From Archangium sp. (GTDB lineage: Bacteria > Myxococcota > Myxococcia > Myxococcales > Myxococcaceae), in assembly GCA_030681645.1 (NCBI GenBank), contig JAUXRX010000028.1:1-64000 (forward strand): a stretch of 64,000 nt of DNA, given 5' to 3'. The translations under genes and the position numbers were made by a program. The stretch's first letter is position 1, and each line of letters starts with the position of its first letter. Positions 34,939 through 47,024 of the stretch are shown piece by piece. A model generated the notes under the pieces. It made no database searches. It saw only the letters and a program-made list of their open reading frames with translations, and was not told where the DNA came from.

Positions 34939-36654
34939 ATGCTCGCGCCCACGGCCACGCGGCCTCATTACGCTCCCGGCGTTCCCGCGGAGATCGACGT
35001 CCCCGGCATTCCGCTGAGCCGGTTGCTCGACGAGGCGGCCCGCCGCTGGCCCACCCGCATCGCCCTCGAGTTCCTCGGAGCGGAGCTGACCTACGCGCAG
35101 GTCGCGGAAGCGGTCAGCCGTGCGGCCGGAATGCTCGAGGAGGCCGGCGTGCGCCGCGGCGATCCAGTCGCGCTGGTGCTCCCCAACTGCCCGCAGCACG
35201 TCATCGCGTTCTACGCGGTGCTCCGCCTGGGAGCCGTGGTCGCCGAGCACAACCCACTCGCGCCGGCCGCGGAGCTCCAGGCCCAGCTCTCCGGCCATGG
35301 CGCCCGGGTGGTCATCGCCTGGGAGAAGACCCTGGGCCAGGTGGTCCCCGGCGGCGATCTCCGTGGCCGCAAAGTCTTCGCCGTGGACCTCACCGCGGCC
35401 CTGCCCTGGTCGTCGCGCCTTCTGCTCAAGCTCCCTCTTGCCGCGGCGCGTGAGAAGCGTGACGCGCTGCGTGGGCCGGTGCCTGCCGGTGTGCTGAGCT
35501 GGGATCGCGCCGTCGCGCAGGCATCGCCGCTGCCGGCACACTACGCCGAGGCCGACCCGTCCGACCTCGCCGCGCTCCTGCACACCGGTGGCACCACCGG
35601 CACGCCCAAGGCGGTGGCGCTGAGCCATCGCAACCTGGTGGCCAACGCGCTCCAGGGCATCGCCTGGGTCACCGGACTGAAGGAGGGCGGCGAGACGATC
35701 CTCGCGGTGCTGCCGTTCTTTCACGCCTTCGGCCTCACCCTGTGCCTGACCTTCGCGGTGCGGCTGGGGGCGACCCAGGTGATTCTGCCGAAGTTCGACG
35801 TCGACCTGGTGCTGGCGGCGATGAAGCGCCACCCGGTGACGTTCTTCCCCGGGGTGCCGCCCATGTTCGACCGGCTGGCCGAGGCCGCGGAAGCGCGGAA
35901 GGCAGACCTCCGCTCCATCCGCTTCTCCATCTCCGGCGCGATGGCGCTCGACCGGGGGATCGCCGAGAGGTGGGAACGGGCCACCGGCGGCCTCATCGTC
36001 GAGGGCTACGGGATGACCGAGTGCTCCCCGGTGGTGATGGGCAACCCGCTGTCCGCCGCGCGGCGCCCCGGCACGCTCGGGCTCCCCTTCCCCTCGACGG
36101 AGTACAAGGTGGTCGACCCCGAGCACCCGGAGACGGAGGTGCCGCCGGGCCAGGTGGGCGAGTTGATCGTCCGCGGGCCGCAGGTGTTCCAGGGGTACTA
36201 CGGCCAGCCCGAGGAGACCGCGAAGGTGATGCTGCCCGGCGGGTGGCTGCGCACCGGCGACCTGGTGCACGTCGACGACGGCTTCGTCGTGCTCAGCGAT
36301 CGGATCAAGGAGATGATCATCTCTGGCGGGTTCAAGGTCTTCCCCTCGCAGGTCGAAGAGGCCGTGCGCACGATGCCCGAGGTGAAGGACGTCGCGGTGG
36401 TCGGGGTGCCGGAGCAGGGCAAGGAGAGCGTGGTGGCGGTGCTGGTGCTCGCCGCGGGAGTGCAGCGAGTCGCGCTCGACCGGGTGCGCGCGTGGGCGGC
36501 GCAGCACGTCTCTCCCTACGCCGTGCCGCGGCAGATCGCCTTCGTCAAGGAGCTGCCGCGCTCGATGCTGGGGAAGGTGTTGCGGCGAGTGGTGCGCGAG
36601 CAGCTGCTGCACGCGCCGGCTCCGCGCGTCGTCGAGCAGCCGCCAGCGGCGTGA
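34939..36654 (+). CDS. AMP-forming long-chain acyl-CoA ligase
   Basis: A 571-residue adenylate-forming enzyme. The P-loop-like signature is LLHTGGTTGTPKAV, followed by VEGYGMTECSPVVMGNP and the hinge region WLRTGDLVHVDDGFVVLSDRIKEMIISGGFKVFP. The C-terminal catalytic Lys lies in ELPRSMLGKVLRR. These match fatty-acyl-CoA synthetases of the FadD type, which activate fatty acids for beta-oxidation or lipid synthesis. Length is normal. The GGAAGGAG ribosome-binding site upstream of ATG 34939 supports the start. It lies alone between the redoxin operon and the cytochrome gene. Confidence 0.93.
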   Translation: MLAPTATRPHYAPGVPAEIDVPGIPLSRLLDEAARRWPTRIALEFLGAELTYAQVAEAVSRAAGMLEEAGVRRGDPVALVLPNCPQHVIAFYAVLRLGAVVAEHNPLAPAAELQAQLSGHGARVVIAWEKTLGQVVPGGDLRGRKVFAVDLTAALPWSSRLLLKLPLAAAREKRDALRGPVPAGVLSWDRAVAQASPLPAHYAEADPSDLAALLHTGGTTGTPKAVALSHRNLVANALQGIAWVTGLKEGGETILAVLPFFHAFGLTLCLTFAVRLGATQVILPKFDVDLVLAAMKRHPVTFFPGVPPMFDRLAEAAEARKADLRSIRFSISGAMALDRGIAERWERATGGLIVEGYGMTECSPVVMGNPLSAARRPGTLGLPFPSTEYKVVDPEHPETEVPPGQVGELIVRGPQVFQGYYGQPEETAKVMLPGGWLRTGDLVHVDDGFVVLSDRIKEMIISGGFKVFPSQVEEAVRTMPEVKDVAVVGVPEQGKESVVAVLVLAAGVQRVALDRVRAWAAQHVSPYAVPRQIAFVKELPRSMLGKVLRRVVREQLLHAPAPRVVEQPPAA

Positions 36655-36680
36655 ATCCGCTGGCGGCCGGACCCGATGAA

Positions 36681-37721
36681 TCAGTCGGGGAAGGCGACGT
36701 TGTCGGCGATCGCCTTGTAGAGATCCCTCATCTCGGTGGTGCTCGTGACCAGCCCGGGCAGCATCGTCGGCGGCTGACCGAACTTGATCTTGAACCACGC
36801 CTCGTGCGGCTTGGCCCTGAGGAACCCGCCGATACCGGCGAACGCCGCGCCGTCGACGGTGATCATCTTGCCGTTCGCGCCGTGACACACCGCGCAGCGC
36901 GCCGTGTAGAGGGCGTTGCCCGCCGTCGCGTTGCCGTTCTTCCCGATGTTCGCGTAGCTGATGGTCGGGCTGACGCGCACCCAGGCGGTGCCGTTCCACT
37001 CGTAGTGCATGGGCGCGCCGACGATGGTCATCTCGTAGAGGTCGTTCGAGTTGATCCACTCCTCCCGCATGAACTTCACCAGGTTCCACACCTGGGCGTC
37101 GGTGAGGAAGGCCGTGTAGTCAGGGTGGCGGCTGTCGGGCGAGTTCATGAAGCGGCCCGACGGACGGATGATGGCGTCGAACAGCTCCTGGTGCGTCGCG
37201 CCGGCGGCGACGGAGCGCAGGTTGGTGGGCGCCACGTCCGGACGCGTCGCCGTACCCGTGCTCTGGCCGGTGCGGTTGGCGTACGAGCCGGCGCTGCCGA
37301 GCCCGTCCCAGCCGTGGCAGGTCTTGCAGCGGGAAAACTCGGTGCCGACGGTGAGGGCGTAGTCGGGGTACCCGTTGGGGCGCCCACCGCTCGAGGCACG
37401 GAACCATTCCGAATAGACCTCGCCGCCCTTGATGCCGTCGGCGGCCACGTACGCGGCCGGCACGAGGCCCGGCCAGCTGACGCCCGCATCACCCGCCGGA
37501 CCAGCAGGACCCGCAGGACCAGCGGGACCCGCCGCGCCCGTGGCGCCAGTCGCACCTGCAGCGCCCGCGGCCCCCGCAGGCCCGGTGGCGCCAGGCGCGC
37601 CGGTCGCGCCCGCGGTGCCATTCGCTCCAGCAGGGCCAGCGGGGCCGACGGGTCCCTGCGCGCCATCACCACACCCGACCAACACGACGACACACGCACT
37701 CAATAGCGAAACACTCTTCAA
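36681..37721 (-). CDS. Collagen-like dihaem cytochrome c lipoprotein
   Basis: A 346-residue lipoprotein (lipobox LVGC). Residues about 22-80 are an uninterrupted run of roughly 19 collagen-type Gly-X-Y triplets (GPVGPAGPAGANGTAGATG...), which could form a triple helix. The C-terminal part carries two haem-c binding motifs, CKTCH (132-136) and CAVCH (about 276-280), each in a cytochrome-like context. The protein is probably a surface trimer that carries electrons. This pairing is uncommon. It is convergent with the acyl-CoA ligase gene. Confidence 0.87.
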   Translation of the reverse strand: MKSVSLLSACVVVLVGCGDGAQGPVGPAGPAGANGTAGATGAPGATGPAGAAGAAGATGATGAAGPAGPAGPAGPAGDAGVSWPGLVPAAYVAADGIKGGEVYSEWFRASSGGRPNGYPDYALTVGTEFSRCKTCHGWDGLGSAGSYANRTGQSTGTATRPDVAPTNLRSVAAGATHQELFDAIIRPSGRFMNSPDSRHPDYTAFLTDAQVWNLVKFMREEWINSNDLYEMTIVGAPMHYEWNGTAWVRVSPTISYANIGKNGNATAGNALYTARCAVCHGANGKMITVDGAAFAGIGGFLRAKPHEAWFKIKFGQPPTMLPGLVTSTTEMRDLYKAIADNVAFPD

Positions 37722-37860
37722 GGTTGTTCTCCGTGGACCCGCGAGTAGGACTTCGAGCGGGGACTCCGCTGTACCCGAACGGCCACGGCCTCGTGGCCCG
37801 GCGCGAGAAGGGTGGGTTGTTCGATCGAGCAGCAGCCGGGTGCAGTTTCTGCGCGAGACG

Positions 37861-39777
<1,917 letters not shown>

Positions 39778-39833
39778 CTGGGAGGGAAGACACCGGCTGC
39801 GACGCGCCGTTGCACGCCATGTCTCCCTCTCCC

Positions 39834-39904
39834 TGCGCAGCGGGGAGAGGGCGGGGTGAGGGGCAGACTGGCGCAACCTGCGGCCGACCTCACCCCGCTG
39901 CGCA
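39834..39904. repeat. Overlapping inverted repeats between sigma factor and kinase genes
   Basis: The arms TGCGCAGCGGGG (39834-39845) and CCCCGCTGCGCA (39893-39904) are perfect complements. A second pair, GCGGGGTGAGG (39851-39861) and CCTCACCCCGC (39888-39898), shares part of the right arm, and a third pairing (CTCTCCCTGCGCAGCGGGGAGAG) uses the left. Only one can form at a time. It lies in the 151-base gap between the sigma factor stop (39929) and kinase start (39777). Confidence 0.55.
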
Positions 39905-39928
39905 AGGAGAGGTTCAGGGAGCGACGGC

Positions 39929-40735
39929 TCAAGCGCCTTCACCGAGCAGGCGCGCCACCGAGAGCTCGAGGTTCGAGCGCATCGCCTGGAAGAGGCTGTC
40001 GAGCTGCGCGGTGTCGAGGGCGAGGCGTTGCCCCAGCTCGGCGCGCGTTCGCTGCAGCAGCACCTCGTGCACCCGGGCCAACCACCGCGACACCGTGCTC
40101 TTGTTCACGCCGTACACCTCGCCGATCCGCTCCAGCGAGAGCCCGTCGAGGCCCTGCAGCCGCAGCACGTTCCGCTCGCGCGCCGAGAGCTCGCCCAGCG
40201 CCACCTTGAAGGCCTCGCTGAAGAGGGCGCGGTGCTGCGTGCGCACCAGCAGCAGCTCGGGGTCGGGGCCCGCAAGGGGGAGTTCCTCGAGCGCCGCGTC
40301 TTCGTCCACCGCTTCGCGCGCGTGGGGCCGCTTCGCGTTGAGCGCGGTGCGCACTGCCGCGGCCCGGAGCCAGCTGATCAACGGCCCCGCCCCTTCGTAG
40401 CCGTCGATGCGGGGGAGCTCGCCCCCGCGCGAGACCAGCAGCCTCTCGCGCAGTTGCTGCAACACCTCGTCGAGGAACTCGGCTGAGCCGTCCACGCGCG
40501 CGATGGCCGCGCCGAGCCGCGAGAGGTACTGCGTGTCGAGCTGCTTCAACGCGAGCGGGTCCCCCCGGGCGCAGGCCCAGGCGAGGAACAGCTCTTCGAC
40601 GGGCAGCTGCTCCAGCGGCTCGTGGGTGCGCCCGGTGAGCCAGGTGCAGAAGGCCACCTCGTCCATCACCACGCCGGGACACGCCGTCTTCGCCCGGTCG
40701 AGCGCGGCGGCGAGATCGGGACGTTCGAGCGGCAC
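39929..40735 (-). CDS. Sigma-70-family RNA polymerase sigma factor
   Basis: A 268-residue sigma factor of the large, myxobacterial type: an N-terminal region-2-like helical part (FLDEVLQQLRERLLVSRGG... GPLISWLRAAAVRTALN), and region 4 with the helix-turn-helix GLSLERIGEVYGVNKSTVSRWLARV. It would direct RNA polymerase to specific promoters. I chose GTG 40735. It is 151 bases upstream of, and in the same direction as, the kinase with an anti-sigma-like zinc finger, so that kinase is its likely regulator. It is divergent from a second kinase gene. Confidence 0.87.
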   Translation of the reverse strand: MPLERPDLAAALDRAKTACPGVVMDEVAFCTWLTGRTHEPLEQLPVEELFLAWACARGDPLALKQLDTQYLSRLGAAIARVDGSAEFLDEVLQQLRERLLVSRGGELPRIDGYEGAGPLISWLRAAAVRTALNAKRPHAREAVDEDAALEELPLAGPDPELLLVRTQHRALFSEAFKVALGELSARERNVLRLQGLDGLSLERIGEVYGVNKSTVSRWLARVHEVLLQRTRAELGQRLALDTAQLDSLFQAMRSNLELSVARLLGEGA

Positions 40736-40771
40736 GGAGCCAGCATATGTGGGACTCTCAGCGCCCTCGAC

Positions 40772-42904
<2,133 letters not shown>

Positions 42905-42922
42905 AACCCGGGCGTCGTGCCG

Positions 42923-43426
42923 TTACGAGAGCCCGGCCACCCAGCCGAGGATGTCGAGCGAGGACACCAGGCCGACCACCTTGCCCGCGTCGGACACCAC
43001 CGGCAGGCGGTGCACGTGGTTCTTCGCCATCAGCGCGGACGCCTCGGCGAGGGTGGTGTTTTCCTTGATGGTGATGACCTTCGGGCTCATCACCTCGGCC
43101 ACCGACGTGCCGCCGTCCAGCACGCGGAAGCCGGGACCCGGGGAGTAGGTGACGCCGCCCCCTGAGGGCAGCCGCACGTCCTCGTGTTCCAAAGTCTCAC
43201 CGCGCTCGTGTTGGTCGCGCACCACGTCGGTGATCGAGACGATGCCGACGATCTTCCCGTTGTCGTCGACCACGGGCGCGCCGCTGATGCCGTTCTCCAC
43301 CAGGATGGCGCGCAGCGACTCGACGGTGGTCTCGGGCTTCATGCAGATCACCTCGCGCGACATGATCTGAAAGACCGTCACGCGCGTCGCGTCGGAAGGA
43401 CTGGGGGGACGAGGACGTTTCTCCAT
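42923..43426 (-). CDS. CBS-domain protein with a central insert
   Basis: A 167-residue protein with two CBS domains separated by about 35 residues (GETLEHEDVRLPSGGGVTYSPGPG). CBS1 is near residues 20-70 (IMSREVICMKPETTVES... ISGAPVVDDNGKIVGIVSITDVV) and CBS2 near 110-160 (VMSPKVITIKENTTLAEA... VHRLPVVSDAGKVVGLVSSLDIL). The start ATG 43426 has GGAGGAAA upstream. It is convergent with the zinc-ribbon kinase gene. It should bind adenine nucleotides or similar ligands. Confidence 0.9.
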   Translation of the reverse strand: MEKRPRPPSPSDATRVTVFQIMSREVICMKPETTVESLRAILVENGISGAPVVDDNGKIVGIVSITDVVRDQHERGETLEHEDVRLPSGGGVTYSPGPGFRVLDGGTSVAEVMSPKVITIKENTTLAEASALMAKNHVHRLPVVSDAGKVVGLVSSLDILGWVAGLS

Positions 43427-43716
43427 GGCGTTTCCTCCGGAGGGTTGGGGCCACCAGATTCCTTTTCGCGGCGGCAGTCGAGCGCGCTGAGCACGGATCC
43501 CCCGGCCCTCGCGCCTCGCGTGCGCGGCTCAGGGTCGCGCGACGCGATGTCGAGCCCTGCCCGCTCAGCGACGGCGCTCGCGTACACCTGCTGGAGCGTC
43601 GCGAAGTGCGTGGCGAACGAGTCCTCGTCTTCTGAGCTGACGCTCTGGGCCCGCCGCAACGCGGCCAGGAAAATGGGTGCAGGGCCAAGGGTCCGAGTCG
43701 TCCAGGTGAGGCGGCG
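43427..43716 (-). other. Gap with an open frame that may be a small gene or remnant
   Basis: Between the CBS gene and the 162-residue gene the minus strand stays open in one frame and encodes protein-like sequence (APIFLAALRRAQSVSSED, then SFATHFATLQQVYASAVAER). There is no ATG or GTG; only TTG 43659 could start it. The frame continues into the CBS gene's ribosome-binding site, stopping at 43378. It may be a truncated gene. Nothing else is seen here. Confidence 0.3.
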
Positions 43717-44205
43717 TCACATCTTCAGATGTTCGGAGTATTTTCGCCGTGTCCTGGGCGAAACGAGCCAGCGCCCCCGCTTGCCGACGCAGGCGACCGC
43801 GGTTTCGTAGTCGCGGCACGCGCGCACCTCTTCGAGACTGGCGTTGGGAAACGCGAGCACACCCCGGCCATCGCCGTGCGATCGGACGATTTCCTCTTCG
43901 GACTCGATCAGCTGGCCTTCGAGCAAGCCATATGCGTCGTCAAGGGTATGAACGACCAGCGACTTGTCTGCCAGCTTGTAGACATTCGCCACTTCGAGGT
44001 CCGATGAACCGAGGTGCACCGTTGACCTGAGTAGCAAGCAGAGTTCGCCTTCATCGATGACACCAAGGTCGCGGAGGAGCCGGTCGTTCTGCTCCCTGGC
44101 CTGCTCTTTGATGCTCTTCTTTCGGCTCGCCACGCCCCGACAGACGTTCCTGGCGCCGCTTGATTCAGAGAGTTCTTCCGACCGCAGAAGGTAAGTTGCG
44201 CTCAT
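43717..44205 (-). CDS. Hypothetical protein
   Basis: A 162-residue cytosolic protein (MSATYLLRSEELSESSGARN...). The first third has a helical, charged segment (ASRKKSIKEQAREQNDRLLRDLGVIDEGEL), the middle a LSSTVHLGSSDLEV-like strand set, and the C-terminus is basic (VGKRGRWLVSPRTRRKYSE). No family is recognised. Its ATG shares bases with the ATG of the divergent alpha/beta hydrolase (overlap at CATG, 44203-44206), so the true start of one of the two may lie elsewhere. Confidence 0.6.
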   Translation of the reverse strand: MSATYLLRSEELSESSGARNVCRGVASRKKSIKEQAREQNDRLLRDLGVIDEGELCLLLRSTVHLGSSDLEVANVYKLADKSLVVHTLDDAYGLLEGQLIESEEEIVRSHGDGRGVLAFPNASLEEVRACRDYETAVACVGKRGRWLVSPRTRRKYSEHLKM

Positions 44206-45016
44206 GTTCTGGCTCGCGCTCGCGCTCATGGCCGCACCCGTCGAGGCGTGGAAGACGACGCCTCTGCCCGGGCCGATGCCCGCGCCCACGCGCCAGGGCC
44301 GCGCCGAGGTCAACGGCATCAAGCTCTACTACGGCGTCTACGGTGAGGGCCCGCCGCTCATTCTGCTCCACGGCGGCGCGGGCAACGGCGACCACTGGTC
44401 GGGCCAGCTCGCGGCGCTCTCGGCGAAGTTCCAGGTGTTCGTGGTCGACCTGCGCGGGCACGGGCGCAGCACGCGCGACGCCAGGCCGATCAGCTACGAG
44501 CTGATGGCCGACGACCTGCTCGCGTTGATGGACGCGCTGAAGCTCGAGCGCGCGGCCCTCGTGGGCTGGAGCGACGGCGGCGTGGTGGCGCTCGACGTCG
44601 CCATTCGCCACCCGGAGCGGGTGAGCCAGCTCGTGGTCTTCGGCACCAACTTCGACCAGGCCGGCACGCAGAAGAACTCGGGCACGACCTTCCCCGCGTA
44701 CTTCGCCCGGTGCGCGGCCGACTACGCGAAGCTCTCGCCCACGCCCGGTGACTACAAGGGGCTGCAGGCCGCGCTCCGCCCCATGTGGCGCACCCAGCCC
44801 AACTACAAGCGCGAGCAACTGGCGGCGATCAAGGTGCCCACGCTCGTGCTCGACGGCGACCACGACGAGATCATCCGGCGCGCTCATCTCGAAGACATGG
44901 CGAGGTTGATCAGCGGCGCGAAGCTCGTGTTCATCCCCGACAGCAGCCACTTCGCGCTCTTTCAGCAGCCGGCCGCGTTCAACCAGGCGCTGCTCGACTT
45001 CCTCGCCCCGAAGTGA
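44204..45016 (+). CDS. Alpha/beta hydrolase, exported
   Basis: A 270-residue serine-type alpha/beta-hydrolase with a short N-terminal signal (MFWLALALMAAPVEAW). The oxyanion turn is LLHGGAGNGDHW, the nucleophile elbow is GWSDGG (Ser123), the acid lies in VLDGDHDEI, and the His in PDSSHFALF. The cap is small. Such enzymes hydrolyse esters or act as lactonases; the substrate is unknown. It is followed after 13 bases by a small lipoprotein gene on the same strand. Confidence 0.87.
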   Translation: MFWLALALMAAPVEAWKTTPLPGPMPAPTRQGRAEVNGIKLYYGVYGEGPPLILLHGGAGNGDHWSGQLAALSAKFQVFVVDLRGHGRSTRDARPISYELMADDLLALMDALKLERAALVGWSDGGVVALDVAIRHPERVSQLVVFGTNFDQAGTQKNSGTTFPAYFARCAADYAKLSPTPGDYKGLQAALRPMWRTQPNYKREQLAAIKVPTLVLDGDHDEIIRRAHLEDMARLISGAKLVFIPDSSHFALFQQPAAFNQALLDFLAPK

Positions 45017-45029
45017 GCTACGAGGAGGC

Positions 45030-45320
45030 GTGAACTTCAAACGACTCGGCCTCCTCGTGGTGTTGGCGCTCTCGACCGGTTGCGCGGTGGTGCAGCGCAT
45101 CGACACCGCCATCGACTGCAACGGCATCTGCGCCCGCTACGCCTCGTGCTTCGACAAGGCCTACGACACCAACGCCTGCGAGGACCGGTGCAAGGCCTCG
45201 GCCCGGGCCGACACCGACTTCCGGCGCAAGGCCGACATGTGCAACGCCTGCATCAGCGAGCGCTCGTGCGTGGCGGCCACCTTCGCCTGCGCCACCGAGT
45301 GCGTGTCCGTCGTGCCCTGA
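45030..45320 (+). CDS. Small cysteine-rich lipoprotein
   Basis: A 96-residue lipoprotein starting at GTG 45030, just after GAGGAGG. The lipobox is LSTGC. The mature part has eight more cysteines (DCNGICARYASC... CEDRC... CNACISERSC... CATEC) in paired spacing that suggests four disulfides. It lies between the exported hydrolase and the DUF1266 gene, all on one strand with 13- and 28-base gaps, so it is probably part of the same transcript. The function is unknown. Confidence 0.75.
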   Translation: MNFKRLGLLVVLALSTGCAVVQRIDTAIDCNGICARYASCFDKAYDTNACEDRCKASARADTDFRRKADMCNACISERSCVAATFACATECVSVVP

Positions 45321-45348
45321 GCTTTCGGACTCGGGACTGGGGTGAGGA

Positions 45349-46503
45349 ATGGGCTGGCTTGATTGGCTGGGGCTCTCGAGCGATCTCGACGAGACGAGGG
45401 ACCCCTTCACCCGCGAGATCTCGCAGCGGCTCGACCGCGCGCTCGCTCAGGTCTCCGGGGGTGGGCAGCTGAGCGACCACGAGCTCGAGGCCTGTGCCCA
45501 GGACTTCCAGCGGCTCTATCAGGACTTCTCGAGGCGGTTTGGCACCGGGAACAACATGGCCTTCCCTGCGGTGGCGCGGGCGCGCTTCTACCTCGAGGCA
45601 ATGAAGCTCGCCGCTCTGGGTCATCCCGAGCACTCGGCCTGGCCGCTGATCGCCGGCATCCGCGAGAAGGTCCTTCCCGCGCTGAAGAAGCGACTGGCCA
45701 GCGAGCAGGACGCCTGGGTCGCCGCCTGCGCCGTGCCTGCAGCGCTCGCGAGCGGAGACGTGCCCTTCGCGCGCGTCTGCTTCGACAGTCTGTCCCGCGA
45801 GCCGGCCCTCACCCGCCAGGTGCTGGCCTGGGTCACCGCGGCAGAGATGGCGGCGCCCGGCAGCAACCGGCCCGTGGACCTGCGCCGCTTCCTCGACGGC
45901 GCGCCGACGTTCGAGCCCTGGAGCGCTGAAGCGAGCGGGCTGAGCAACAACCAGCGCTTCGTGTTGTTGGCGTCGATGCCGGCAGATCTCGCGAGCGATC
46001 CCTGCCTCACGCTCGCCGACCCTCACCAGCCCGCGAGCCTGCGCGCGCTGCTGGGACTGCACTGGGACGTCAGGGACCGTGCTTCGGCGCTCCAGGTCCT
46101 GGAGTGGCTCTCCACCCAGGGGCACCGGTCCCGGCTCGCCGACGACCTGCTCGACCCCTCCCTCATCTCCGACCCGCAGCAGAGGGCCCTGGTGGTGTCG
46201 CGTGCCGGGGCGCTTCGCGCGAACCACATCGCTGCCTGGGACTTCTGCCGGCTGATCAGCGTCGCGCGTGCTTCGCTCACCGCTGGCTACCTGACCGAGG
46301 AAGAGGCGTGGAACTGGGTCTTCGGTGCGGGCGCTTCCCTCCGGTCCACCTACGACGGCTGGGGCTCCATGGTCGACGACTACGTGCTCGGCCGTCACTA
46401 CCAGCAGCCCGCGGCGGGGCCCGACGACCTGTTGATCGAGAGCGCGCTCTGGCTGAAGCACCACCCGCGAAGCCCGATGCGGACCGTGCCGTTCGGCGGT
46501 TGA
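45349..46503 (+). CDS. DUF1266-domain protein
   Basis: A 384-residue cytosolic protein. The C-terminal third shows the DUF1266 pattern: AWDFCRLISVARASLTAGYLTEEEAWNWV, then STYDGWGSMVDDYVLGRHY. The N-terminal part is helical. DUF1266 proteins are found near contact-dependent or stress loci in some bacteria, but their activity is undefined. It is the third gene in a row on the plus strand after the hydrolase and small lipoprotein. Its 3' end abuts a cupredoxin-like pseudogene on the opposite strand. Confidence 0.83.
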   Translation: MGWLDWLGLSSDLDETRDPFTREISQRLDRALAQVSGGGQLSDHELEACAQDFQRLYQDFSRRFGTGNNMAFPAVARARFYLEAMKLAALGHPEHSAWPLIAGIREKVLPALKKRLASEQDAWVAACAVPAALASGDVPFARVCFDSLSREPALTRQVLAWVTAAEMAAPGSNRPVDLRRFLDGAPTFEPWSAEASGLSNNQRFVLLASMPADLASDPCLTLADPHQPASLRALLGLHWDVRDRASALQVLEWLSTQGHRSRLADDLLDPSLISDPQQRALVVSRAGALRANHIAAWDFCRLISVARASLTAGYLTEEEAWNWVFGAGASLRSTYDGWGSMVDDYVLGRHYQQPAAGPDDLLIESALWLKHHPRSPMRTVPFGG

Positions 46504-46509
46504 GGTGAG

Positions 46510-47015
46510 GCCGGCCCAGGGGCTGCTCAGCTCGGCGGGTGGCGCTCTGGCCCGAGTTCGCGCGGATGACGCCGTTCACCGGGCCGCAGCCCTGCTCGAG
46601 GGTGTACGTGGACAGGTCACCGCCCGAGAACGTCACGCGCTGCCCGAACCGCACGCGCACGCACTCGGGGCTGTAGCGGTTGTTGCCGCTGGTGGGGAAG
46701 CGGATGGTCGGCGTGCCCACCCCGCGCAGGTCGACGAAGGTGCTGCAGCCCGCGAACGCGCCGCACTGATTCGCAGGTGCCACGCCCGACTCGCAGTCGG
46801 GTGAGGTGCCACAGCTCGCGGCGAGCGCGCAGGGTGCGCAGTCTCCGCCGCAGTCGAGGTCAGACTCGGTTCCGTTCTTCGCGTCCGTGCAGCTCACCGC
46901 CACGGCGCCTCCAACCTCCACCTGCATCGCCGCCGAGGCCGCCCCCGCTGCCGGCATCGACCGGAGGGCCCACCTGGGGGAAGCAGAGCCTGCCGCCAGC
47001 AGGGGAGTCAGGCCG
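46510..47015 (-). pseudogene. Cupredoxin-like lipoprotein remnant with a frameshift
   Basis: On the minus strand an open frame reads LCFPQVGPPVDAGSGGG and GLGGDAGGG, a lipoprotein linker, but lacks a signal peptide and start. A shift of frame near 46900-46930 leads into CTDAKNGTESDLDCGGDCAPC, then IRFPTSGNNRYSPECVRVRFGQRVTFSGGDL, a cupredoxin-like beta domain. The domain is cut off soon after GCGPVNGVI, where a copper-site His-Cys-His segment would be expected. The remnant sits between the DUF1266 and membrane-protein genes, so both ends have been lost. Confidence 0.6.
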
Positions 47016-47024
47016 ACCCAGGTC

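Noticed and set aside
37480..37660. Repeated GGACCAGCAGG-like units as a possible CRISPR or minisatellite
   Set aside because: They are the codons of the collagen-type Gly-X-Y run in the cytochrome lipoprotein; no spacers of constant length are present.
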